64,000 nucleotides of DNA from assembly GCF_040529335.1 (NCBI RefSeq), contig NZ_CP159534.1:7626001-7690000 (forward strand). Direction: 5' to 3'. Under the pieces are notes generated by a model. The model saw only the letters and a list, made by a program, of their open reading frames with translations. It had not been told where the DNA came from and searched no databases. Origin of the DNA: Streptomyces sp. HUAS MG91 (GTDB taxonomy: Bacteria; Actinomycetota; Actinomycetes; Streptomycetales; Streptomycetaceae). Positions 46,097 to 55,580 of this stretch are shown here, piece by piece; position 1 is the first letter of the stretch; the number at the start of each line of letters is the position of its first letter. Position numbers and translations under genes: made by a program.

Positions 46097-47194
46097 ATGA
46101 CTGGCACCACGAAAGGCACGAAGAGTTCGAGAGCCGCGCAGGGTACGAGTCGTCGGGCGCTGCGCGCGGCGGCCCTCGCGGGATGTGTCGCCCTGGCCCT
46201 GAGCGCCTGCGGCAGCACGAAGGACGACGCGGCGGGTTCCAGTGGCGCGGGCGGCGACGGCACCGGCAAGGTCGGTGTCATCCTGCCGCTGCTGACCTCG
46301 CCGTTCTGGCAGTCGTACAACGACTACGTGCCGAAGATGGCGAAGTCCGAGGGCGTGGACGCGCTGAAGACCGTCAACTCCAACAGCGACCCCTCGCAGC
46401 AGATCACGGACATCAACAACCAGCTCAACCAGGGCGTCAAGGGCCTGGTCGTGGCCCCGCTGGACAGCGCCGCCATCGCCGCCGGGCTCGACCAGGCCGA
46501 ACGCAAGGGCGTCCCGGTCGTCGCCGTGGACGTCGCGCCCGAGAAGGGCAAGGTCGCCATGGTGGTGCGCGCCGACAACGTCGCGTACGGCGAGAAGGCA
46601 TGCGACTACCTCGGCGGGCAGGTGACGTCCGGCAAGGTCGTGCAGATCATGGGTGACCTCGCGTCGGTCAACGGCCGCGACCGGTCCAAGGCGTTCCGCG
46701 ACTGCGTGAAGAAGAAGTACCCCAAGCTGAAGGTCCTGGAGATCCCCGCCAAGTGGGAGTCGGACACCGCCGCCTCCAAACTGGACACCCTCCTCAACGC
46801 CAACCCCGACATCAAGGGCATCTACCTGCAGGCGGGCGGCGTCTACCTCGCGCCGACGCTCCAGACCCTCAAGTCCAAGGGAATGCTGAAGAAGGCGGGC
46901 ACGGCCGGGCACATCACGATCGTCTCCAACGACGGCATCCCGCAGGAGTTCGACGCGATCCGCAAGGGCCAGATCGACGCGACCGTCTCCCAGCCCGCCG
47001 ACTCGTACGCCAAGTACGGCATGTACTACATCAAGGCGGCCATGAAGGGGAAGACGTTCAAGCCCGGGCCGACCGATCACCACTCCACGATCGTCGAGCT
47101 GCCCAGCGGCACCCTGGAGGACCAGCTGCCCGCACCGCTGGTCACCAAGAAGAACGTCGACGACCCCGAGCTGTGGGGAAACACGGTCAAATGA
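46097..47194 (+). CDS. Sugar-binding lipoprotein, probably for L-fucose
   Basis: 365-aa ABC binding protein of the CUT2/periplasmic-binding type I fold. The lipobox LSAC has Cys 38. The mature part starts KVGVILPLLTSPFWQSYNDY, with DINNQLNQGVKGLVVAPLDS (about residues 99-118) and VSNDGIPQEFDAIRKGQIDA near the C-terminus, as in ribose/fucose binding proteins. First gene of the operon; GAGGAG lies upstream. The stop overlaps the ATPase start (ATGA). L-fucose is inferred from the enzymes further down. Confidence 0.87.
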   Translation: MTGTTKGTKSSRAAQGTSRRALRAAALAGCVALALSACGSTKDDAAGSSGAGGDGTGKVGVILPLLTSPFWQSYNDYVPKMAKSEGVDALKTVNSNSDPSQQITDINNQLNQGVKGLVVAPLDSAAIAAGLDQAERKGVPVVAVDVAPEKGKVAMVVRADNVAYGEKACDYLGGQVTSGKVVQIMGDLASVNGRDRSKAFRDCVKKKYPKLKVLEIPAKWESDTAASKLDTLLNANPDIKGIYLQAGGVYLAPTLQTLKSKGMLKKAGTAGHITIVSNDGIPQEFDAIRKGQIDATVSQPADSYAKYGMYYIKAAMKGKTFKPGPTDHHSTIVELPSGTLEDQLPAPLVTKKNVDDPELWGNTVK

Positions 47195-48708
47195 TCTCTT
47201 CCACAGCGTCGTTGGTCGAAGCCGACGGCATCGCCAAACGGTACGGGCCCACGGTCGCCCTCGCCGACGGGCGGCTGACCGTGCGCGCGGGCGAGTCCCA
47301 CGCGCTGGTCGGCCGCAACGGCGCGGGCAAGTCCACCCTCGTCACCATCCTGACGGGCCTTCAGGCGCCGGACGCGGGAACGCTGTTGTTCGACGGTGAG
47401 CCCGCGCCGCCGCTCGGGGACCGCGCGGCCTGGCGGGCCAAGGTCGCCTGTGTCTACCAGAAGCCGACCGTCGTCCCCGAACTGACCGTCGCCGAGAACC
47501 TCTTCATCAACCGGCAGCCCGAGGCCCGCCACGGCTTCTTCAGCTGGAAGAAGCTGCGCGCGGAGGCCGACCGGCTGCTGCGGACCTGGGACATCCGTGT
47601 CGACCCCGACGCCCGCACCGCCGACCTCAAGGTCGAGGACCGTCAAATGGTCGAGATAGCCAGGGCGTTGAGCGGCGGCGCCCGGTTCATCGTCCTCGAC
47701 GAGCCGACCGCGCAGCTCGACAACAAGGAGATCGAGCGACTCTTCGCCCGGATGCGCGCGCTCCAGGAATCCGGCGTCACCTTCCTGTTCATCTCCCACC
47801 ACCTGCAAGAGGTCTACGAGGTCTGCCAGACGGTCACCGTGCTCCGCGACGCCCGCTGGATCACCACCGCACCCGTCGCCGAACTGCCCCGCCCCGCACT
47901 GGTGGAGGCCATGGCGGGCGAGGCAGTCGCCGAACAGGCGGCCGCCGCGGCGGAGGCCGTCGTCGAACAGGACGGGGTGGACGCCCCGGTGGTCCTCTCC
48001 GTCGAGGGGCTGACCTCGGACACGTACACCGGCGTCGACCTGACCGTGCGCCGCGGCGAGGTCGTCGGCCTCGCCGGATCCAGCGGCAGCGGCAAGATCG
48101 CGCTCGCCGAGTCCCTGGCCGGACTGCACACCCCGGCCTCCGGCACCGCCCGGATCGACGGCGCCCCGCTGCCGTTCGGCGACGTCTCCGCCGCGCTCGC
48201 CGCCGGAGTCGGCTGCGTCCCCCGCGACCGCCACGACCAGGGCCTCGTCACCGGCATGACCATCGGCGACAACGCCACCCTGTCCGTCCTCGGGCGGCTC
48301 GGCCGGCACGGATTCGTGGGCACCGACCGCAGGAGATCCGTCGCCCGGGACCTGATCGACCGGCTCGACATCCACACCGAAGGCCCCGACCAGCCCGTCT
48401 CCGACCTGTCCGGCGGCAACGCCCAGAAGGTCGTCATGGCACGCGCCCTCGCCTCCGACCCGCACCTCCTCGTCCTCATCAACCCCACCGCGGGCGTCGA
48501 CGTGAAGTCCAAGGAATCGCTGCTGCGCCGCGTCGACAGCGCCCGCGACGACGGCACCGCCGTGCTCGTGGTCTCCGACGAACTGGACGATCTGCGGCGC
48601 TGCGACCGGGTGCTGGTGCTGTTCCACGGGCGGGTCGTCGCCGAGCACCCGGCGGGCTGGTCCGACCACGAACTCATCGCCTCCATCGAGGGAGTGGACC
48701 GTGACTGA
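47191..48708 (+). CDS. Sugar ABC transporter ATPase with degenerate second NBD
   Basis: 505-aa RbsA-like ATPase. NBD1 is complete: Walker A GRNGAGKST (about residues 42-50), Walker B FIVLDEPTAQLD, switch His in FISHHLQEV. NBD2 has Walker A GSSGSGKIA with Ile in place of the Ser/Thr, a kept signature LSGGNAQKV, but Walker B reads VLINPTAGVD, replacing the Asp-Glu pair with Ile-Asn. So ATP hydrolysis at the second site is unlikely. CUT2 ATPases often tolerate an asymmetric second site. Overlaps with both flanking genes point to coupled translation. Confidence 0.9.
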   Translation: MISSTASLVEADGIAKRYGPTVALADGRLTVRAGESHALVGRNGAGKSTLVTILTGLQAPDAGTLLFDGEPAPPLGDRAAWRAKVACVYQKPTVVPELTVAENLFINRQPEARHGFFSWKKLRAEADRLLRTWDIRVDPDARTADLKVEDRQMVEIARALSGGARFIVLDEPTAQLDNKEIERLFARMRALQESGVTFLFISHHLQEVYEVCQTVTVLRDARWITTAPVAELPRPALVEAMAGEAVAEQAAAAAEAVVEQDGVDAPVVLSVEGLTSDTYTGVDLTVRRGEVVGLAGSSGSGKIALAESLAGLHTPASGTARIDGAPLPFGDVSAALAAGVGCVPRDRHDQGLVTGMTIGDNATLSVLGRLGRHGFVGTDRRRSVARDLIDRLDIHTEGPDQPVSDLSGGNAQKVVMARALASDPHLLVLINPTAGVDVKSKESLLRRVDSARDDGTAVLVVSDELDDLRRCDRVLVLFHGRVVAEHPAGWSDHELIASIEGVDRD

Positions 48709-49759
48709 TCTCATGCCACGGGGTTCCGCCCCGGACCCCGCTCCTCAATCGCCGGAGAGGCTCGAAAAACCCCCAGCCGGCGCCCCCGCGGTCAAGACCG
48801 TGCTGCTGCGACGCGCTCGCGAACTCGCCCTCGTACCGGCCCTGTTGCTGATGCTCGTCCTCGGCTCGGTGCTGAACGACGCGTTCTTCACCGAGGCCAA
48901 CCTCATCTCGATCCTCAGCGCGTCGGCCGCCATGTCGATGGTGGTGCTCGCCGAATCCCTCGTCCTGATCAGCGGAAAGTTCGACCTGTCCCTGGAATCG
49001 GTGGTCGGCATCGCCCCCGCGGTCGGCGCGCTGCTGCTCCTGCCCGTGGCGCAGTCCGGCTTCGGCACCGAGTTCCCCGCCTGGCTGGCGATCCTCGCGA
49101 TCCTCGTCGTCGGCGCTGCCATCGGCGCCTTCAACGGCATCCTGGTGGTGAAGCTCAAGCTCAACGCCTTCATCGTCACCCTCGCCATGCTCATCATCAT
49201 GCGCGGCCTGCTGGTCGGAGCCACCAAGGGCAAGACCCTCTTCGGCCTGCCCGACGCGTTCTTCGCCCTGGCCACCACCACGTTCCTGAAGGTCCCGATG
49301 TCGGTCTGGGTGGCCGGCGCCTGCTACCTCGTGGCCGGCCTGCTCCTCAAGTACCACCGCTGGGGCCGCTCCCTGTACGCCATCGGCGGCAACCGGGAGG
49401 CGGCCCGCGCCGCCGGCATCCGGGTCGACCGCGTCATGCTCGGCGTCTTCGTGCTCGCCGGGGCGCTCGCCGCCGTCGGCGGCATCATGCAGACCGGCTA
49501 CGTGGGAGCCATCGGCGCCAACCAGGGCAACAACTGGATCTTCACCGTGTTCGCCGCCGCCGTCATCGGCGGCATCAGCCTCGACGGCGGCAAGGGCTCC
49601 CTGCTCGGCGCGCTCACCGGCATCCTGCTGCTCGGCGTCGTCAAGAACATGCTGACCATGGCGCAGGTGCAGTCCTTCTGGATCGACGCCATCTACGGCG
49701 GAATCATCCTGCTCGCGCTGATCATCGCCCGTCTCACGTCCGGCAGAGCCCAGGACTGA
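48701..49759 (+). CDS. Sugar ABC transporter permease, probably for L-fucose
   Basis: 352-aa CUT2 permease with about nine helices. [20 protein letters not shown] (about residues 86-105) corresponds to the GGIDLSVGS signature, and [20 protein letters not shown] (about 287-306) to the second. GTG 48701 overlaps the ATPase stop by 8 bases. Only one permease gene is present, so it probably forms a homodimer. The 40-residue N-terminal tail is Pro-rich. Confidence 0.88.
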   Translation: MTDLMPRGSAPDPAPQSPERLEKPPAGAPAVKTVLLRRARELALVPALLLMLVLGSVLNDAFFTEANLISILSASAAMSMVVLAESLVLISGKFDLSLESVVGIAPAVGALLLLPVAQSGFGTEFPAWLAILAILVVGAAIGAFNGILVVKLKLNAFIVTLAMLIIMRGLLVGATKGKTLFGLPDAFFALATTTFLKVPMSVWVAGACYLVAGLLLKYHRWGRSLYAIGGNREAARAAGIRVDRVMLGVFVLAGALAAVGGIMQTGYVGAIGANQGNNWIFTVFAAAVIGGISLDGGKGSLLGALTGILLLGVVKNMLTMAQVQSFWIDAIYGGIILLALIIARLTSGRAQD

Positions 49760-49787
49760 TCTCCGCCCCCGCCCCGAAAGGCACCCC

Positions 49788-51143
49788 GTGTCCCCAACCA
49801 CCCCGCGCGTCACCGCGGTCGACACCTACGACATCCGCTTCCCGACCTCCCGGGAACTCGACGGCTCCGACGCCATGAACCCCGACCCCGACTACTCCGC
49901 CGCCTACGTCGTGCTGCGCACCGACGCCGCCGACGGACACGAGGGGCACGGCTTCACGTTCACCATCGGCCGCGGCAACGACGTCCAGGTCGCCGCGATC
50001 CACAGCCTGCGCCACCACGTCGTCGGCCGCCCGGTCGACGAGCTGTGCGCCGACCCCGGCAGCCTCAACCGCGACCTGATCGGCGACAGCCAACTGCGCT
50101 GGCTCGGGCCCGAGAAGGGCGTGATGCACATGGCGATCGGCGCCGTCGTCAACGCGGTGTGGGACCTCGCGGCCAAGCGCGCCGCGAAGCCGCTGTGGCG
50201 ACTGCTCGCCGACGCCGAACCCGAGTGGCTGGTCTCCCAGGTCGACTTCCGCTACATCGCCGACGCCCTCACCCCCGAACGGGCCCTGGAACTGCTCCGC
50301 TCGGGCCGCCGTGGCGCCGCCGAGCGCACGGCGGACCTGCTGGCCCGCGGCTACCCCGGCTACACCACGTCCCCCGGCTGGCTCGGCTACAGCGACGACA
50401 AGCTCGGCCGGCTCGCCCGGGAGGCCGTCGCCGAGGGCTTCACCCAGATCAAGCTGAAGGTCGGCGCCGACCTCGACGACGACATCCGCCGCTGCCGCAC
50501 CGCACGCCGGGTCATCGGCCCCGACATCCGGATGGCCATCGACGCCAACCAGCGCTGGAACGTCGGCGAGGCCATCGAATGGACCCGCGCCCTCGCCGAG
50601 TTCGACCCCTACTGGATCGAGGAACCCACCAGCCCCGACGACGTCCTCGGCCACGCCGCCGTCCGCCGCGCCGTCGGCCCCGTCAAGGTCGCCACCGGCG
50701 AACACGTCCAGAACCGCATCGTCTTCAAGCAGCTCCTCCAGGCCGGCGCGATCGACATCCTGCAGATCGACGCCGCCCGCGTCGGCGGCGTCAACGAGAA
50801 CCTGGCGATCCTGCTGCTCGCCGCCGAGTTCGGCGTCCCCGTCTGCCCGCACGCGGGCGGCGTCGGCCTGTGCGAACTCGTCCAGCACCTGTCGATGTTC
50901 GACTACGTCGCCCTCTCCGGCACCACCGAGGACCGCGTCATCGAGTACGTCGACCATCTCCACGACCACTTCGTCGACCCGGTCGTCATGGCCGGCGGCC
51001 ACTACACGGCCCCCACCGCGCCCGGCTTCTCCGCCACCATGCGCGCCGAGTCCATCGCCGAATTCACCTTCCCGGACGGCGGATTCTGGGTCCGCGACCG
51101 CGCCGGGCAGCACGAGCCCCACACGAACGGAGCCGCAGCATGA
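49788..51143 (+). CDS. L-fuconate dehydratase (enolase superfamily)
   Basis: 451-aa enzyme of the mandelate racemase group that removes water from L-fuconate to give 2-keto-3-deoxy-L-fuconate. The KxK motif is in [10 protein letters not shown] (about residues 221-230). Metal ligands are Asp in DANQRWN (about 250), Glu in [10 protein letters not shown], and Glu in ATGEHVQNR. The catalytic His is in [11 protein letters not shown], a signature of fuconate dehydratase including human ENOSF1. GTG 49788 follows GAAAGG. It opens the catabolic half of the operon. Confidence 0.93.
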   Translation: MSPTTPRVTAVDTYDIRFPTSRELDGSDAMNPDPDYSAAYVVLRTDAADGHEGHGFTFTIGRGNDVQVAAIHSLRHHVVGRPVDELCADPGSLNRDLIGDSQLRWLGPEKGVMHMAIGAVVNAVWDLAAKRAAKPLWRLLADAEPEWLVSQVDFRYIADALTPERALELLRSGRRGAAERTADLLARGYPGYTTSPGWLGYSDDKLGRLAREAVAEGFTQIKLKVGADLDDDIRRCRTARRVIGPDIRMAIDANQRWNVGEAIEWTRALAEFDPYWIEEPTSPDDVLGHAAVRRAVGPVKVATGEHVQNRIVFKQLLQAGAIDILQIDAARVGGVNENLAILLLAAEFGVPVCPHAGGVGLCELVQHLSMFDYVALSGTTEDRVIEYVDHLHDHFVDPVVMAGGHYTAPTAPGFSATMRAESIAEFTFPDGGFWVRDRAGQHEPHTNGAAA

Positions 51144-51907
51144 GCGACACCTTCAAGGACTTCGACGGCCTCAGGGCCCTCGTCACCGGCGGCGCCTCCG
51201 GCCTCGGCCGCGCCACCGCCGAACTCCTCGCCGCCCGCGGCGCCGCCGTCGCCGTCCTCGACCGGGACATCACCGCCGTCGACAAGCCGCTGCGCGGATA
51301 CGCCGCGGATGTCACCGACGACGAGACCGTACGGGCCGCCGTGGCCGCCGCCGTCGCCGACCTCGGCGGGCTCGACATCCTCGTCAACAACGCGGGCATC
51401 GGCGCCCAGGGCACCGTCGCCGACAACGACGACGCCGAATGGCACCGCGTCCTTGACGTGAACGTCATCGGCATGGTCCGCGTCACCCGCGCCGCCCTGC
51501 CCGCGCTGCGCGCCTCCGAGCACGCGGCCGTCGTCAACACCTGCTCCATCGCCGCCACCGCGGGCCTGCCGCAGCGCGCCCTGTACTCCGCGTCCAAGGG
51601 CGCCGTCCAGTCCCTCACCCTCGCCATGGCCGCCGACCACATACGCGAGGGCATCCGCGTCAACTGCGTCAACCCGGGCACCGCCGACACCCCGTGGATC
51701 GGCCGCCTCCTCGACCGGGCCGACGACCCGGCCGCCGAACGCGCCGCCCTCGAAGCCCGCCAGCCCACCGGCCGCCTCGTCTCCGCCGAAGAGGTCGCGG
51801 GCGCCGTCGCCTACCTCGCGAGCCCGCTCTCCGGCGCCACCACCGGCACCGCCCTCGCCGTCGACGGCGGCATGCAGGGACTGCGGCTGCGCCCCGCGGG
51901 ACAGTGA
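51140..51907 (+). CDS. SDR dehydrogenase, probably 2-keto-3-deoxy-L-fuconate dehydrogenase
   Basis: 255-aa classical SDR. The cofactor loop is [10 protein letters not shown] (about residues 17-26), LVNNAGIG follows, and the catalytic set Ser...Tyr-x3-Lys lies in [20 protein letters not shown] (about 135-154). Asp in VLDRD at the end of beta-2 predicts NAD+ preference. In the oxidative fucose pathway, such SDRs oxidise 2-keto-3-deoxy-L-fuconate to the 2,4-diketo acid; acting as L-fucose dehydrogenase is the alternative, but the aldo/keto reductase next door fills that place. ATGA overlap with the dehydratase. Confidence 0.86.
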   Translation: MSDTFKDFDGLRALVTGGASGLGRATAELLAARGAAVAVLDRDITAVDKPLRGYAADVTDDETVRAAVAAAVADLGGLDILVNNAGIGAQGTVADNDDAEWHRVLDVNVIGMVRVTRAALPALRASEHAAVVNTCSIAATAGLPQRALYSASKGAVQSLTLAMAADHIREGIRVNCVNPGTADTPWIGRLLDRADDPAAERAALEARQPTGRLVSAEEVAGAVAYLASPLSGATTGTALAVDGGMQGLRLRPAGQ

Positions 51908-51912
51908 CCCCG

Positions 51913-52926
51913 ATGCGCACACGCACCCTGGGCCGCACCCGCGTCCCCGTCACCGCACTCGGCTTCGGCGCCGCGGCGATCGGCAACCTCTACACCCCGG
52001 TCGGCGACGACGAGGCGCACGCCGCGCTCGAAGCCGCCTGGGACGCCGGCATCCGCTACTTCGACACCGCCCCGCACTACGGCGTCGGCGTGTCGGAGCG
52101 CCGCGTCGGCGCGTTCCTGCGCACCCGGCCGCCCGGCTCCTACACCCTGTCCACCAAGGTCGGCCGGCTCCTGGAGCCCACCGGCGACGCGGGCGCCGGG
52201 GGAGACGACAGCGCCTCCGGCTTCGCGACCCCGGCCGCCCACCGCCGCGTCTGGGACTTCAGCGCGGCGGGGGTGCGCCGCTCCCTCGAGGACAGCCTGG
52301 AACGGCTCGGCCTCGACCGGATCGACGTGGTCTACCTCCACGACCCCGACGACCACGCCCGGCAGGCCTTCGGCGAGGCCTACCCGGAGCTGGAGCGGAT
52401 GCGCGCCGAGGGCCTGGTCGGTGCCATCGGCGCGGGCATGAACCAGGCCGCGATGCTCACCCGGTTCGTGCGGGACACCGACGTCGACGTGGTGCTCTGC
52501 GCGGGCCGCTACAGCCTCCTCGACCAGCGGGCCCTGCACGAACTGCTGCCCGCGGCCGCCGGGCGCGGCGTGTCCGTCGTCGTCGGCGGCGTCTTCAACT
52601 CGGGTCTGCTCGCCGACCCGAAGCCGGGCGCCACCTTCGACTACGGCCTCGCCCCGGCCGACGTGGTGGAGCGGGCCCTGGCCTGGCAGGACCTCGCCCG
52701 GCGCCACGGCACCACCCTGCGGGCCGCGGCCCTCGCCTTCCCGTACGGGCACGAAGCCGTCACCGGCGTCCTCGTCGGCACCCGCTCCGCCGCCGAAGTC
52801 CACGACACCGTAAGCCAGTTCACCTCCACGGTGCCCGCCGCGTTCTGGCAGGAGGCCCGCGCGGAGCACCTGCTGCCCGCCGACGTCCCGACCCCCGCAC
52901 CCCCGACACAGGAGCAGCCCGCGTGA
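51913..52926 (+). CDS. Aldo/keto reductase, probably L-fucose (D-threo-aldose) 1-dehydrogenase
   Basis: 337-aa TIM-barrel oxidoreductase. It starts RTRTLGRTRVPVTALGFGAA and keeps the AKR tetrad: Asp and Tyr in YFDTAPHYGVG (about residues 47-57), Lys in LSTKVGRL, His in VYLHDPDDHA. The D-threo-aldose 1-dehydrogenase branch oxidises L-fucose and D-arabinose to lactones with NAD(P)+, the first step of this pathway. ATG 51913 is preferred over GTG 51904, which lies too close to the GGGA site. Overlaps the mutarotase gene by four bases. Confidence 0.88.
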   Translation: MRTRTLGRTRVPVTALGFGAAAIGNLYTPVGDDEAHAALEAAWDAGIRYFDTAPHYGVGVSERRVGAFLRTRPPGSYTLSTKVGRLLEPTGDAGAGGDDSASGFATPAAHRRVWDFSAAGVRRSLEDSLERLGLDRIDVVYLHDPDDHARQAFGEAYPELERMRAEGLVGAIGAGMNQAAMLTRFVRDTDVDVVLCAGRYSLLDQRALHELLPAAAGRGVSVVVGGVFNSGLLADPKPGATFDYGLAPADVVERALAWQDLARRHGTTLRAAALAFPYGHEAVTGVLVGTRSAAEVHDTVSQFTSTVPAAFWQEARAEHLLPADVPTPAPPTQEQPA

Positions 52927-53237
52927 GAGTCGCCCTGCACACCAAGGTCCGCGCCGACCGCGTCGCGGAGTACGAGGCCGCCCACCGCGAGGTCCCCGCC
53001 GAACTCGTCGCCGCGATCCGCGCGGCGGGCGCCGAGCGGTGGACGATCTGGCGCAGCGGCACCGACCTCTTCCACGTCCTGGACTGCGCGGACTACTCCC
53101 GGCTGCTCGCCGAACTCGACCGGCTGCCCGTGAACATCGCCTGGCAGGCCCGCATGAGCGAACTCCTCGACGTCGTCCACGACTACTCCGCCGGGGGCGC
53201 CGATGCCGGCCTGCCGGTGGTCTGGGAGCTGCCGTGA
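52923..53237 (+). CDS. L-rhamnose/L-fucose mutarotase family protein
   Basis: 104-aa dimeric alpha+beta barrel protein of the RhaM (DUF718) family, which interconverts sugar anomers. Family landmarks: LHTKVRADRVAEYEAAHREV (about residues 5-24), WTIWRSGTDLFHVLD (about 40-54), with the catalytic His at the start of the chain and WQARMSELLD near the end. In fucose operons this protein probably supplies the anomer used by the dehydrogenase. GTGA overlaps join it to both neighbours. Confidence 0.88.
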   Translation: MRVALHTKVRADRVAEYEAAHREVPAELVAAIRAAGAERWTIWRSGTDLFHVLDCADYSRLLAELDRLPVNIAWQARMSELLDVVHDYSAGGADAGLPVVWELP

Positions 53238-54094
53238 CCGGAGTCGTCGACGCCCACCACCACGTGTGGGGCCTCTCCGTACGGGACCAGGACTGGATCA
53301 CCGGCCCCGAACTCGCTCCCATCCGGCGCGATTTCGGTCTCGACGAACTGCTGCCGCAGGCGCGTGAGGCCGGGGTGACGGCCACCGTCCTCGTGCAGAC
53401 GGTCCCGGTCGCCGAGGAGACCCCCGAGTTCCTGGCGCTCGCCGCGGACAGCGACCTCGTCGCCGCCGTCGTCGGCTGGACCGACCTCACCCGGTCCGAC
53501 GTCACCGACGAACTCGCGCGGCTGCGCCAACTCCCCGGCGGACAGCATCTGGTGGGCATCCGCCATCCCGTGCAGGGCGAACCGGACCCGGGCTGGCTGC
53601 TGCGGCCCGAGGTACGGCGCGGTCTGACGGCGGTGGCCGACGCCGGACTCGTCTACGACCTTCTCGTGCGGGCGCACCAACTGCCCGCCTGTGTGAAGGC
53701 CGCCGCCGAGCACCCCGGCCTCACCTTCGTCCTCGACCACCTGGGCAAGCCGGAGATCGCCGCCGGGGAACTGGACCCGTGGCGTGACCGGATCCGGGCC
53801 CTCGCCGCGGTGCCGAACACCGTCTGCAAGCTCTCCGGCATGGTCACCGAGGCCGACCCGGCCACCTGGACCGTCGACACCCTCCGCCCCTACGCCGACA
53901 CGGTCCTGGACGCCTTCGGCCCCGAGCGTGTCCTGTTCGGCTCCGACTGGCCGGTGTGCACCCTCGCCGCGACGTACGGCCAAGTCCTCTCGACAGCACG
54001 GGAGTTGGTCGGCGGGCTCGACGAGGACGTGTTCGCGCGCACCGCAGAGCGGGTCTACCTCAGCCGGGTCGGCGGCAGGAACTCCCGCACGTAG
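53234..54094 (+). CDS. L-fuconolactonase (amidohydrolase family 2)
   Basis: 286-aa metal-dependent hydrolase of the COG3618 group. VVDAHHHVWGLS (about residues 4-15) bears the metal histidines, VGIRHPVQGEPDPGWL (about 110-125) and FVLDHLGKPEI (about 165-175) are the substrate and metal loops, and FGSDWPVC gives the last Asp. These enzymes open L-fucono-1,5-lactone to L-fuconate, the step between the reductase and the dehydratase encoded here. Last gene of the operon. Its final 40 bases overlap the convergent LMF1-like gene. Confidence 0.9.
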   Translation: MTGVVDAHHHVWGLSVRDQDWITGPELAPIRRDFGLDELLPQAREAGVTATVLVQTVPVAEETPEFLALAADSDLVAAVVGWTDLTRSDVTDELARLRQLPGGQHLVGIRHPVQGEPDPGWLLRPEVRRGLTAVADAGLVYDLLVRAHQLPACVKAAAEHPGLTFVLDHLGKPEIAAGELDPWRDRIRALAAVPNTVCKLSGMVTEADPATWTVDTLRPYADTVLDAFGPERVLFGSDWPVCTLAATYGQVLSTARELVGGLDEDVFARTAERVYLSRVGGRNSRT

Positions 54095-55473
54095 GTCCGC
54101 TCCCACCAGGCCCCTGACGCCCGCCGCTCCGCCCGGGTCGTGTACCGGTAGCGGAACACCCGCGCCCGTACGTACCGCGGTGGCGCGTCGGAGAACGGAC
54201 AGCGGCGCAGCAGCCGCAGCGTGTCCCGGTCGCCCGCGAGGAGCCGCTCCACGAACGGCTCGAACCACGAACGGGCGTACGCGGGCGACAGCGCGGCGAA
54301 CCACATCATCCAGTCCAGCCGCAGATGATATGGGGCGAACTGCCGCGGCAGCCGGCGCGGATCACCCGGCTTGCCCTTGAACTCGTAGGCCCGCCAGTCC
54401 GCTTCGGGCCCCGGATCCGGGTCCGCCGTGCCCTCCACCACGATCTCCTGACGCACCCGGCCCACCGTGCCGAACGCCCCGTACGTGTTCACCAGGTGCA
54501 GGGAGTCGTACGACCGGTTCATGGACTGGCGCCGGGAGAGCAGATTGCGCACCGGCCGGACGCTCAGCACGGCGACCCCGCAGGCCAGCGCCAGGACGAC
54601 ACCCTCGTACCAGAGCGGGGGACCGGACAGCCCCGACGGGATCCGTGGCGACAGGCTCGGCGGGAGAGCGAGGACGGAGGCCGCGAGGACCATGGTCAGC
54701 CAGTTCAGCCAGGCGAAGTTCCCCGACAGGATCAGCCAGAACTGGGTGACGATCATCAGGGCGGCCGCGCCGGACGCCACCGGCTGCGGCGCGAACAGCA
54801 GGAACGGCACGACGAGCTGGGTGACGTGGTTCGCCGCCGCCTCCACCCGGTGCAGCGGCCCCGGCAGCCGGTGGAAGAACCAGCTCAGCGGGCCCGGCAT
54901 CGGCTGCGTCTCGTGATGGAAGTACAGACAGGTCAGCCGCCGCCAGCAGACGTCACCGCGCAGCTTGATGAGACCCGCCCCGAACTCCAGGCGGAACAGC
55001 ACCCAGCGCAGCAGGAACAGCACGAGCACCGGCGGCGCCACCTCGTCGTTGCCGAGGAAGACCGCCAGGAAACCGACCTCCAGGAGCAGCGACTCCCAGC
55101 CGAAGCCGTACCAGGCCTGCCCGACGTTCACGATCGACAGATACAGCGCCCAGGGCACCAGCCACAGCGCCATCGCGCCCCACAGCGGCAGCAGCCCGTC
55201 CACCCCCGCGAGCAGCGCCGCCGCGACGGCCGCGCCGCCCCACGCGCACCCGGCGAAGAACCGGTCGGAGAAGCGCAGCCGGAACAGCGTCGGCGCCCGC
55301 CGCCACGGCACCCGCTCCAGGAACCGCGGCACCGGCAGCATCCCGCGCTCCCCGATCAGCGCCCGGAACTGCAGCGCCGCCCCCACGAACGCCACGACGT
55401 ACAGCGCCGCCAGACCGCGCTGGAACACCAGCCGGCCCAGCCAGGCGGAATCGGACGCCGCGAACCAGTCCAC
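54055..55473 (-). CDS. Lipase maturation factor (LMF1) family membrane protein
   Basis: 472-aa membrane protein with about eight to ten helices in the N-terminal two-thirds and a hydrophilic C-terminal domain. The conserved LMF1 region includes FGWESLLLEVGFLAVFLG (about residues 117-134), FRLEFGAGLIKLRGD (about 155-169) and CLYFHHETQPMPGPLSW. The C-terminal FAPYHLRLDWMMWFAAL is also a family mark. GTG 55473 (VDWFAASDSAWLG) is the likely start, with a weak ribosome site. Eukaryotic LMF1 helps lipases fold; the bacterial role is unknown. Confidence 0.85.
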   Translation of the reverse strand: MDWFAASDSAWLGRLVFQRGLAALYVVAFVGAALQFRALIGERGMLPVPRFLERVPWRRAPTLFRLRFSDRFFAGCAWGGAAVAAALLAGVDGLLPLWGAMALWLVPWALYLSIVNVGQAWYGFGWESLLLEVGFLAVFLGNDEVAPPVLVLFLLRWVLFRLEFGAGLIKLRGDVCWRRLTCLYFHHETQPMPGPLSWFFHRLPGPLHRVEAAANHVTQLVVPFLLFAPQPVASGAAALMIVTQFWLILSGNFAWLNWLTMVLAASVLALPPSLSPRIPSGLSGPPLWYEGVVLALACGVAVLSVRPVRNLLSRRQSMNRSYDSLHLVNTYGAFGTVGRVRQEIVVEGTADPDPGPEADWRAYEFKGKPGDPRRLPRQFAPYHLRLDWMMWFAALSPAYARSWFEPFVERLLAGDRDTLRLLRRCPFSDAPPRYVRARVFRYRYTTRAERRASGAWWERTYVREFLPPTRLR

Positions 55474-55580
55474 GTCCTCAGTGTGGGCCCCGCCCCGCGC
55501 CCGGACCACGACTTGCGGCTCCCGCGCGCCGGGCCCAGAGATGGAGGGACACATCGTTGGTGCACAGGTGGGAGAGCTGC

